Positions 16,701 to 23,491 of a stretch of 64,000 bases of DNA are shown here, one piece after another. The stretch is from positions 695,702 through 759,701 of the forward strand of contig NZ_JADKRW010000001.1 of NCBI RefSeq assembly GCF_015350995.1, written 5' to 3'. The stretch comes from Curtobacterium sp. VKM Ac-1393. Lineage in GTDB: Bacteria > Actinomycetota > Actinomycetes > Actinomycetales > Microbacteriaceae. The notes below the pieces were generated by a model. It had not been told where the DNA came from, ran no database searches, and saw only the letters and a program-made list of their open reading frames with translations. The translations under genes and the position numbers were made by a program. How positions within the stretch are numbered: position 1 is the stretch's first letter; each line of letters opens with the position of its first letter.

Positions 16701-18261
16701 CCGTACCGACAGCGTCCGTGTAGATGACACCGTCGGCATTCGCAGTCAGGTCACCGGCTCCGGCGAGGGCGTACTGCCACCGGTTCGCATCCATCGTGTT
16801 GGCGTCACCAATGGTCGTGCTGCGCGAGTTGTACGCGGCACCGATCGTGGTGTTCTGCGTCACACCCGGCAGGCTCATCGCCGTCGTGGTCACCAGCAGA
16901 TTGCCGGTGCCGACGTCGACGGAGGCATTGGTCTGGTCCGTGATCGGGAACGGCAGCGTCGTCGCCGACGTCCGCTGACCCGTCCGGTTCGTGTTGCCAG
17001 GGCCGCCGGGGAGCGAGTTGTACGCACCCTGCAGGTCGATGAGGTAGTTCATCGACGCCGTGCCCATGTTCTTGATCCGGATCTTGCCGTTCGCACCCAC
17101 CGGCGCGACGACCGTGTTGGTGACCTTCGACGTCGCGTCGGAGCTGATCGCCGACGACTCCGGCTCAGCCGCACCATCGGCCCACATCTTCGCGTACGAG
17201 TCGGCACCGCTGTCGTTCACAGCGGTGAACGTCACCGCCACCGCCGACAGGCCGCCCTCGACGGTCGGGGCACCCTGGACACCGCCGACCTGCAGCGTGA
17301 ACGACGCACCCGAGGCGATGCTGGAGCTGTTACGGGTGTCGATGAGGCGGCCCTGCAGCGGGGTGAAGCCACCACCGGGGTTCGACTTCAGGAAGTAGCC
17401 CTGGATGTCAACGACGAGGTCGATCTTCCCGCCACCCTCGGCGGTGTCGATGCTGAACTTCCCATCGGCGTTCAACGCGACCTGCGCGTTCATCGCCGTC
17501 GTCTGACCCTCGTTCGAGTTGTAGTTCAACACGCCTGTGCTGCGAGTCTCGCCGGTCGGCGTGGGGCGGACCCAGCCGGCCTTCGCCTCACGGTTGATCA
17601 CGATGATGTTCACCGCAACCGCCGCAGCGCCAGCCGGAATGCCGTTCGAGCCGGTCGCCTGGATGGTGCGCTGCGACCCAGCAGGAATCTGCCCCTGCGC
17701 GGCACCGATGCCGCCACGGGAATCCAGCACCCGGGACGGTGACATCGCGACGAACCCGCCGGCCGAGACGCCGTTCTTCGTCGACGTGTAGTAGCCGGTG
17801 ATGTCGATGATGACCCTCGACTGCGCCGTCTCGGTCCGCACCTGGATCGTGCCGTCATCCGCGACCGCGAGCAGACCCGTGTTCGACGTGTTCCCACCGA
17901 CCCCGGAGTTGTAGATCATCAGCAGCGTCGTCGCATCGGAAGCGTCGGCGCGTGCCTGCAACTGCCCCGACCCGGACGGATCGGCGATCGTGACCATCAT
18001 CGTCACCGCGCCGATCCCCGACGACGGCAACCCAGCCACCCCGGCAACCTTGACGGTGCGGAACACGCCCTTCTCGGTCGCACCACTCAGCACACGAGCG
18101 TTGGAGGGCATCGGCACGTACTGACCGCCCGACCCCGTCACCGCCGCCTGCGCCGGTGTCGGCTGCGACACCACCACCAGCAACGAACCCAGCAGAGCGA
18201 CCAATGTCACCACCGCCAGGACCACTCCACGGACACGACCCGACAACGACGCAGCGAACAC
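13774..18261 (-). CDS. secreted Rhs/YD-repeat protein with short hydrophobic C-terminal tip
   Basis: About 1495 residues. The GTG at 18261 (VFAASLSG) is preferred: GAGGGG lies ten bases upstream and it opens straight into a signal peptide ending TPAQA. A GTG at 18327 in frame would add 22 residues but overlaps an inverted repeat. After the signal come about three related beta modules ending VIIDITGYY, LVVDIQGYF and YLIDLQGAY, then the Rhs shell with many YD repeats (TTYTYDNDDR, YSYDDFGRV, YTYDSNSRL). The shell ends at NRYAYAGNDPLNSMDPTG, the usual cleavage/tip boundary. Only about 80 residues follow, rich in Gly/Ala/Leu (VGIGLGIGT, AVGGCAFGVGAQLAT). Rhs proteins deliver C-terminal toxins to competitor cells. 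This tip has no recognisable nuclease motif and looks membrane-active; base composition falls over the tip. Confidence 0.85.
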   Translation of the reverse strand: MFAASLSGRVRGVVLAVVTLVALLGSLLVVVSQPTPAQAAVTGSGGQYVPMPSNARVLSGATEKGVFRTVKVAGVAGLPSSGIGAVTMMVTIADPSGSGQLQARADASDATTLLMIYNSGVGGNTSNTGLLAVADDGTIQVRTETAQSRVIIDITGYYTSTKNGVSAGGFVAMSPSRVLDSRGGIGAAQGQIPAGSQRTIQATGSNGIPAGAAAVAVNIIVINREAKAGWVRPTPTGETRSTGVLNYNSNEGQTTAMNAQVALNADGKFSIDTAEGGGKIDLVVDIQGYFLKSNPGGGFTPLQGRLIDTRNSSSIASGASFTLQVGGVQGAPTVEGGLSAVAVTFTAVNDSGADSYAKMWADGAAEPESSAISSDATSKVTNTVVAPVGANGKIRIKNMGTASMNYLIDLQGAYNSLPGGPGNTNRTGQRTSATTLPFPITDQTNASVDVGTGNLLVTTTAMSLPGVTQNTTIGAAYNSRSTTIGDANTMDANRWQYALAGAGDLTANADGVIYTDAVGTAWQFRPSGAQGAFISPAGLQQTLTRIDNSTTHEYTLKGWTSNSTTHFNLAGQPTSIVDRNKNQISFNSDEPGFTLKSIVSTAGVTGARTANSSYANGVQTFSQTSGSSTRSVSWTKNSTGDITTYKDALGKKTTFGYTSGDLTSITAPEGGVTAFTYDSSDRITKVEQRNTTAGSPGTAVTRFFFKDDTTTLVADPRSDQSVAVADTKYTNYTLDGNDLVTNVVDAAKREQSRSYKSTNNGVENSSVGAGASASTSKNTYGANNEQSLTQSESGAGTKNSATYGSGSAAYLPSKVTDSSGNDTSYGYDGPGNQTSTATGGAGPEAAKAELEYNKKGTDPYAWGAVKSATAPGDSDRDRKTTYSYDTHDQLLAITAPANTVGEQKYSYDDFGRVKNHTDGDGGVTTYTYDNDDRLLTTAFDDGTATVTNTYDGNGNQVSEQSATGTITNTYDQRNRLTSTVNTAGGGTVSYGYDLAGNTAKVTDDHGTVTHDYDVANVLTRTTYPTANGGTAKQVYKNDDHGRRTDAWLGAVENTDPTKDPTSWQAHQTITYGVSDHVTGVRAVNADNPSKPVVSLTYCYITGIDAGGDCSATNSANATDKIQWVKDNITQQTTTYTYDSNSRLTKATQAGGATNITWAYTYDAAGNRLTAKRGGDVTSSQTLTYNTVGQITTDGYAYDGVGNMVKAPGQTFTYNGAQQMTSSTKDGVATRYEYAGGDMNKLLSQATDGGAEYDYTYGTSDSNGVPVIASRTIAGSGTASVISDPGAGQPLDLQTTDGTTSMWVIDGTGSPAAAIADTGKTAYTVSYDPYGVETVKVGGDSAQWQQNPYGFKSGLRSSSNDNGLTKFGYRWQSSVTGAWIERDTLDAPLSPTNANRYAYAGNDPLNSMDPTGQLSSFGTYATQCATGALTSVGIGLGIGTSYTPMGLAAEAVGGCAFGVGAQLATDLVPEDQKAGVGRGTGYLSFLLAIGQIGKAL

Positions 18262-18310
18262 GCGAAAAGAACCCCTCAGCACGTCGCACCAACGCACAGC
18301 CCCCATGGCT

Positions 18311-18332
18311 GTGCTGTGCAACTCCACAGCAC
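18311..18332. repeat. inverted repeat at the 5' end of the Rhs gene
   Basis: Arms GTGCTGTG (18311-18318) and CACAGCAC (18325-18332) are separated by six bases. The repeat covers the most upstream possible start codon of the Rhs frame, which favours the downstream GTG as the true start and suggests an operator or leader hairpin. Confidence 0.45.
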
Positions 18333-18357
18333 GTTACGGAGCATCACTCACCACCGC

Positions 18358-18375
18358 ACCCCCACATGTGGGGGT
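18358..18375. promoter_or_regulatory. 18-bp perfect palindrome upstream of the Rhs gene
   Basis: ACCCCCACATGTGGGGGT lies between the metalloprotease stop and the Rhs start, both on the minus strand. It has the look of a dimeric repressor site or a terminator stem without loop; no T-run follows. With the repeat at 18311-18332 it makes the Rhs upstream region unusually symmetric. Confidence 0.45.
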
Positions 18376-18423
18376 CGAAACGACGAGCGTCGCACCGATG
18401 TAGGCGGGGTGGACCAGCACCGC

Positions 18424-19401
18424 TCAGTACAGCGCCGCGATCCCCCGCACGTCCCCGAGCCCGAGCGTCCGCTGTGCTGTGTCGCACACCGTGGACGACG
18501 GCTTCATCACGAGCCCGGACTGCTGCGCCGTGTGCCCGAGCCCGTACGAGTGCCCCCACTCGTGCGTCGCGATGCCGCGCAGGTCGAACCGGTTGCCCGA
18601 GCAGGTGGTGGTCGATCCCCACCGGTGGCTCGTCGAGTACCGCTGGTCGGTCTCGAACGCGACCCCGTCCGTGAAGGACCAGATGCACGTCACAGCGAGG
18701 GTCTTCGACGGCAGCGTCCCCCACCCGACGACACTCGTGCTGTTCGAGGTGCCGCAGCCCCCGTCAGCGGTGACAGAGGGCTGCTGCTTCGTGGTGCCGA
18801 GGTACTCCTGCGCCGCCGCCGACTGGACGGTCTGACCGCACGCCGTGATCGTGCCGGTCCACGCTTCGGCGCCGCGCTGGAACGCCGCGACCTTCGACAC
18901 CTTCGCCCCGCTCGGGTTGTACCGCCACCGGATGGGCGACTCCCAGTGCGCGCCGGTCAGCGTGTAGGCCTTGCTCCCGCAGCTCGCGGACGTCGTCGTG
19001 CCGCCGTGCGAGACGGTCCCGCGGATCGTCGGTCCGAGGGTCCGCCGCTGCTGGGCTGCGCGCTCCTGCCGGACGGCGGCGGGCGATCCGCCCCAGACCA
19101 CGTCGACCTGCACGGCGATGCCCGCCGCACCACGGTTCGCGATCACGACGTCACCGGGGTCGGTGTCTCCTTCGGCGACCGGGGCAGCGGTGAGCGTGAC
19201 GCCGGCTGCGGGCACCGCAAAGGTCCGGCCGTCGTCGAGCGCGATCACGCCGGAGTCGACGTGGCATCCGGAGGCGAGATCGTGAACCGAGATGCTGTCG
19301 CCGTGGCATCTGGGCGCTCCCGCGATGCTCGGCGCGGCGAACGCCGCCGTCAGGACGAACCCGAGTACGACCGCGGCTGCGGCCTTCGATGACGTGCGCA
19401 A
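18424..19401 (-). CDS. secreted matrixin-like zinc metalloprotease
   Basis: 325-residue exported protein. The start is the TTG at 19399-19401, because AAGGAGG ends five bases before it; the longer GTG frame at 19419 would place that signal inside the gene. A signal peptide (about residues 1-28, VVLGFVLTAAFAAPSIAGA) is followed by an unknown N-terminal part with several Cys residues. The catalytic motif is HEWGHSYGLGH, giving zinc ligands His280, His284 and His290, with a Met-turn-like VMKPS afterwards. This is the metzincin/matrixin pattern. It would act outside the cell on proteins. It is in the same direction as the Rhs gene downstream. Its substrate is unknown. Confidence 0.85.
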   Translation of the reverse strand: MRTSSKAAAAVVLGFVLTAAFAAPSIAGAPRCHGDSISVHDLASGCHVDSGVIALDDGRTFAVPAAGVTLTAAPVAEGDTDPGDVVIANRGAAGIAVQVDVVWGGSPAAVRQERAAQQRRTLGPTIRGTVSHGGTTTSASCGSKAYTLTGAHWESPIRWRYNPSGAKVSKVAAFQRGAEAWTGTITACGQTVQSAAAQEYLGTTKQQPSVTADGGCGTSNSTSVVGWGTLPSKTLAVTCIWSFTDGVAFETDQRYSTSHRWGSTTTCSGNRFDLRGIATHEWGHSYGLGHTAQQSGLVMKPSSTVCDTAQRTLGLGDVRGIAALY

Positions 19402-19532
19402 TGCGCCCTCCTTGATCACACCGCACCCGAACCACGGTGGCGGACGGCTGCATCAGTGTCCGGGGGCCCAGGAGGGCCGACAAGCCCCCAGAACGGCCGC
19501 GGTGCGCAGACTGGACCGGGTAGCGTGCCGCC

Positions 19533-20387
19533 ATGCAGTGGGGCGACACCGGACTCGACGACCACCAGATCGCGTTCGTGCTCCGCACGCTCCCCGACGC
19601 GGTCTTGGTGGCGGACGACTCGTGGGGCCTGCTCGACACGAGGGTCCTGCACGTCGTCGCCGGCGACCACGCCTGGACCGTGAAGGCCTCGGGCCCGGAC
19701 AACACCCACTTCCCGCGGGAACTCGAGGCGCACCGGACCGTCACCGACACGCTGCGCGCCGCCGGGGACACCGGCGCGCTCGTGTCCGCGGACGAACAGC
19801 ACCGGGTCCTCGTCCTCGAACGCGTCCCGGGTCACCTCGCGCTCGGCACCGCGGACGAGCACGCCCCCGAGGTTCACCGGCAGGCCGGCGCACTCCTCCG
19901 GCGTCTGCACGACCAGGGCACCCGGCACGACCCGTCGTTCCTGCTGCACGAACAGGCGAAGGCCCTCCGCGCGCTCGATGCCCCGCACCGGATCTCGCCC
20001 GACGTCGTCGCCCGGACCCGCGCGGCACTGCGCGCACTCCCGACCGACCACCCAGGCGAGCCCCTGGTCCCGACCCACGGCGACTTCCACCCGCGCAACT
20101 GGATCGTGGACGACGGACGGCTCCGCGTCATCGACTTCGGCCGCTTCGGCTGGCGCCCCGCGTCCTTCGACCTCACCCGACTCGCGGTGCTCCACTGGCA
20201 GCACGATCCGACCCTCGAAGCAGCGTTCTTCGACGGTTACGGCGACGATCCGCGCAAGCCTGGGGCCTGGCGCTGGCTGCAACTCCGCGAGGCCGTCGGC
20301 ACTGCGACTTGGGCCTACGCCGTCGGCGACGAGGGCTTCGAGGCGCAGGGCCACGACATGCTCCGGCGCGCCCTCGCGGCCTTCTGA
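19533..20387 (+). CDS. aminoglycoside-phosphotransferase-family kinase
   Basis: 284-residue protein of the APH/choline-kinase fold. The N-terminal lobe has WTVKASGP (ATP-binding Lys) and the hinge VLVLERVPGHL. The catalytic loop is PTHGDFHPRNWIV with the Asp base and Asn, and RVIDFGRFGW is the metal-binding counterpart of the DFG motif. Many such proteins in actinobacteria phosphorylate small metabolites rather than drugs, and nothing in the surroundings suggests an antibiotic resistance role. It is a single gene, convergent with the GNAT gene. Confidence 0.85.
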   Translation: MQWGDTGLDDHQIAFVLRTLPDAVLVADDSWGLLDTRVLHVVAGDHAWTVKASGPDNTHFPRELEAHRTVTDTLRAAGDTGALVSADEQHRVLVLERVPGHLALGTADEHAPEVHRQAGALLRRLHDQGTRHDPSFLLHEQAKALRALDAPHRISPDVVARTRAALRALPTDHPGEPLVPTHGDFHPRNWIVDDGRLRVIDFGRFGWRPASFDLTRLAVLHWQHDPTLEAAFFDGYGDDPRKPGAWRWLQLREAVGTATWAYAVGDEGFEAQGHDMLRRALAAF

Positions 20388-20407
20388 CGGTCAGGAACGA
20401 GCCCAGC

Positions 20408-21325
20408 TCACGGCACCCGCACAAACCGCGGCGCCCCGCGATCCCGCAGCCGGAACCCCAGGTGCTGGTACAACCCGATCGCCCCGGTGTTCCCGGCAGC
20501 CGCGTGCATGAGCGGTGTCTCACCACGCTCCCGGATCCCGTGCGCGACGGCGAGCACCAACCGCCGCCCGAACCCCTGCCCCCGGTACCCCTCGTCCGTG
20601 CACACCGCGCTGATCTCGGTCCACCCCGGCGGGTGCAGGCGCTCCCCCGCCATCGCGACGAGCTGTCCGTTCCGTCGGATGCCGAGGTACGTGCCGAGCT
20701 CGATGGTGCGCGGCAGGAACGGCCCCGGCTTCGTCCGCTCCACCAGGGCGGTCATCTCCGGCACGTCGTCCGGCGTCAGCACGACGGCCTCGGGGTCCGG
20801 CGCACCCTCGATCGCCTCACCGGTGAGCTGCACGCCGCCGGCGCCCTCGACGAGCTCCCACCCCGACGGCAGGACGGCAGCGGCACCGACGCCGAGCATC
20901 CCGCCCGACCCGAGCAGCGCCCGGACGTCGTCCCAGTCCTGCGGCGTGGGCTGCGCGGGGATGCCCGTCCACACCGACACGTCGGTCTGGTACCGCACGA
21001 CCTCGCCACGGCGCTCGGCGAACCGGGCGTGGTGGCTGTTCAGCGCGGCCATCGCGGGCGCGTCGAGCATCCGCGTCGGGGTGCCGTCGTCGGCGATGGT
21101 CAGGTCGAGCGTCCGGAGCGCTTCGCCGCGGGCATCGCCGCCCCGGAACCCGAGGTCCTCGATCCGCCGACGGTCGCCGTCGGCCCACCCGGCGGTGTCC
21201 GCGACGACCCCGGGGGCGTAGTGGTTCGTGGCGCGTTGCACGACCAGCTCGACGTCCGCTGCCGAGGCCACGAGGACCTCTCCGGGTCGGGGCAGCGCGG
21301 TCGAGGTCGGCGCAGTCGTCGTCAT
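20408..21325 (-). CDS. GNAT-family N-acetyltransferase
   Basis: 305-residue protein; ATG at 21323-21325 (MTTTAPTS) chosen since upstream sequence is repeat-like DNA. The C-terminal third is a typical GNAT domain of the FR47 type: ISAVCTDEGYRGQGFGRRLV is the acetyl-CoA pyrophosphate-binding loop, and NTGAIGLYQHLGFRLRDRG the final helix and strand. The N-terminal part has no recognised fold and may be a degenerate second GNAT domain. It transfers an acyl group to an amine; the substrate is not identifiable. Its promoter region carries palindromic repeats. Confidence 0.85.
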   Translation of the reverse strand: MTTTAPTSTALPRPGEVLVASAADVELVVQRATNHYAPGVVADTAGWADGDRRRIEDLGFRGGDARGEALRTLDLTIADDGTPTRMLDAPAMAALNSHHARFAERRGEVVRYQTDVSVWTGIPAQPTPQDWDDVRALLGSGGMLGVGAAAVLPSGWELVEGAGGVQLTGEAIEGAPDPEAVVLTPDDVPEMTALVERTKPGPFLPRTIELGTYLGIRRNGQLVAMAGERLHPPGWTEISAVCTDEGYRGQGFGRRLVLAVAHGIRERGETPLMHAAAGNTGAIGLYQHLGFRLRDRGAPRFVRVP

Positions 21326-21391
21326 CCCACCATTGTCCGCCCGCACCGAGCGCCGCCACCGCATCGTTGCATCCCGTGACGCCGTGCCGCG

Positions 21392-21482
21392 CCTCGCACG
21401 GTGCGAGGGTGCCCGCGGCCCGTGCGAGGTTCCGTGCCCGGTGCGAGGGCACGTGCACCGCACGGAGTACGGAACCTCGCAC
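21392..21482. repeat. intergenic palindromic repeat cluster (GTGCGAGGTTCC type)
   Basis: Between the GNAT and peptidase genes are a 17-base odd palindrome centred at 21400 (CCTCGCACGGTGCGAGG) and a dyad with 14-bp perfect arms, GTGCGAGGTTCCGT at 21422-21435 and its complement at 21469-21482. The word GTGCGAGG recurs three times directly and twice inverted. A related dyad occurs at 28064-28123. Confidence 0.7.
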
Positions 21483-21541
21483 CAGACCGAGAACCGCGGG
21501 AGCACCAGCGCGAGCAACCAGCACCAGCGCCCCGCCCCGCC

Positions 21542-23491
21542 TCACGCCAAGCGCGCCGCCACGAACTCCACCATCCGCCGCACCAGCAGCGCCCGCGACG
21601 ACGCCCGCCGGTACTCGTGCCCCTCACCCGCGAGCTCCAGGTACTCGACGTCGTGCGACCGCTCCCGAAGCGCCGCGACCACCTGGTGCGCCTCGCCGAT
21701 CGGCACGTTCGTGTCGAGCTCGCCGTGCACGACGAGCAGCGGCGCCGTGACGTCGTCGATCGCCCGCATCGGCGACAGGGCCGCGAGCAGCGCTTCGTCG
21801 TCGACGGGGTGCCCGTACTTCGTCGCGGCCGCCGAGGCGATCCACGGTTCGGTGTCCCGGTAGAACGTCGCGAAGTCGCTCATCCCGCACACCGCGACCC
21901 CGGCCGCGAACACGTCGGGCGTGAACGCCAACGACGCGAGGGTCGCGTACCCGCCGTACGAGCGGCCCTCGACGGCCACCCGCGATCGGTCGGCGTACCC
22001 GTTCGACACCAGGAACCGTGCGCAGTCCACGACGTCGGCGAGCGCGTTCCAGCGCAGGGCCAGGTCGTCGGCGTGCACGAACTCGTGTCCGTACCCGGAC
22101 GATCCGCGGATGTTCGGGGCGAGGACGGTCACGCCCGCTGCGGCGAGCGCCTGGTGCTGCGGCGAGAACGTGGGTCGCTCCTGCGACTCCGGTCCGCCGT
22201 GCAGGTGGACGAGCGCTGCGCGCGGGCCGGGAGGAACGTCCTGCGTCACGCCATCGCCATCCGCCGACGACGCGACCGGCTCCACCGCCCGGTACAGCCA
22301 CCCGGTCAGCTCGAGTCCGTCACGGGCGGCGAACCGCTCGAGGGTCGGCTCGACCAGCTGCACGTCCGGCAGCGCGGGGACGTCGGTGACCCGGTTCCAG
22401 GTGAGCGCGTTCGTGTCGAGGCGCCAGAGTTCTCGCGGTCGGGTCGGTCCCTCGACGGCGAGCAGCACGCTCCGGCCGTCACGGCTGAGCACCGGGTCGG
22501 TGACGACGTACCCCGGCAGGTCGGGCACGGGGGTGCGCGAGGCGTCGTGGGTGTTGAGCAGGTCGAGTTCGCTGCGCCCGTCGACGTTCCAGACGAGCAG
22601 CAGCGTGCGGCCGGCGTCGTCGGCGTCGAGGTACTCGAGTTCCGCGTCGGCGCGCTCGATGATCCGTCGGGGTGTGCCGCGCCAGCCGTGTGGTCCGACG
22701 GGCTGGGCGACGAGTCCGCGGCGGGGCAGTCCGGCCTCGGTCGCGACGTAGGCGACGAGGGGGCTGGTCTCGCTCGCGGGCGAGGGCCGCAGGAACGCGA
22801 TCTCGGCGGAGCCGTCGGGGTCGTCGGCGAACAGGGCGTGGCTCTCGTCGGTCAGCCGGTCGACCACGACGACGAACTCCTGCCCACGCTGCCCGTCGCT
22901 CAGCACGACGAGGCGTTCCTCGACGGACAGGTCGAGGATGTGGATGAGTTCGCCGACGGCCAGGTCGTCGCGGTCGCCGGACACCGGGTCGACCAGGTAC
23001 GAGCGGGCCGGCTGCTCGGCCTCGGTCGAGGGCAGCGTGATGACGACCCGGTGCCCACTGCGGCTCCACGGGCCGAGTTCGGCGTGTTGGTAGCGCGAAC
23101 CGGCGATCTGCGCGGCGTCGGTGCCGTCCGGCCGGACCACCCAGACCTGCTGCTTCACACCGCCGTCGGTCGCGATCGCCACGGCGAGCCACTCCCCGTC
23201 GGACGACCACGACACCCGGATCACGGGGTCGTCGGACAGCGCGATCCGCACCGGTTCGGGCAGTTCGCCGTCGACGACGACGTCCTGCACGAACACCTCG
23301 GGGGTGCCGTGCCGATCGGACACGAACGCCACACGCCGGGCGTTCCGGGTCATGGTCGGGCCCCACGACCCCCAGGCGGCGGCGAGCCGCGCACCCAGGT
23401 CGGCCGCGGCCCTGGCGGCGACCGTGGGGCGGACGTCGGCCGACGACGCGACGCTCACCGCGCCTCCAGGCCGGATGGAACCCACGTTCAC
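21542..23491 (-). CDS. S9-family prolyl-oligopeptidase-like peptidase
   Basis: 649-residue serine peptidase with an N-terminal beta-propeller-like region (repeats such as RVAFVSDRHGTPEVFV and VSWSSDGEWLAVAI) and a C-terminal alpha/beta-hydrolase domain. The catalytic triad is visible: Ser511 in EGRSYGGYA, Asp593 in HGELDTNVP and His625 in GEGHEYRR. No signal peptide is seen, so it is probably cytoplasmic. The GTG at 23491 overlaps the stop of the amidotransferase gene, making it the third gene of an operon with a peptide-ligase fusion. A role in trimming or recycling the small peptide made by its partners is inferred from this arrangement. Confidence 0.88.
   Translation of the reverse strand: MNVGSIRPGGAVSVASSADVRPTVAARAAADLGARLAAAWGSWGPTMTRNARRVAFVSDRHGTPEVFVQDVVVDGELPEPVRIALSDDPVIRVSWSSDGEWLAVAIATDGGVKQQVWVVRPDGTDAAQIAGSRYQHAELGPWSRSGHRVVITLPSTEAEQPARSYLVDPVSGDRDDLAVGELIHILDLSVEERLVVLSDGQRGQEFVVVVDRLTDESHALFADDPDGSAEIAFLRPSPASETSPLVAYVATEAGLPRRGLVAQPVGPHGWRGTPRRIIERADAELEYLDADDAGRTLLLVWNVDGRSELDLLNTHDASRTPVPDLPGYVVTDPVLSRDGRSVLLAVEGPTRPRELWRLDTNALTWNRVTDVPALPDVQLVEPTLERFAARDGLELTGWLYRAVEPVASSADGDGVTQDVPPGPRAALVHLHGGPESQERPTFSPQHQALAAAGVTVLAPNIRGSSGYGHEFVHADDLALRWNALADVVDCARFLVSNGYADRSRVAVEGRSYGGYATLASLAFTPDVFAAGVAVCGMSDFATFYRDTEPWIASAAATKYGHPVDDEALLAALSPMRAIDDVTAPLLVVHGELDTNVPIGEAHQVVAALRERSHDVEYLELAGEGHEYRRASSRALLVRRMVEFVAARLA

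Noticed and set aside
19533..20387. APH-fold kinase as an antibiotic-resistance gene
   Set aside because: The fold covers many metabolite kinases, and no mobile element or resistance context is nearby.
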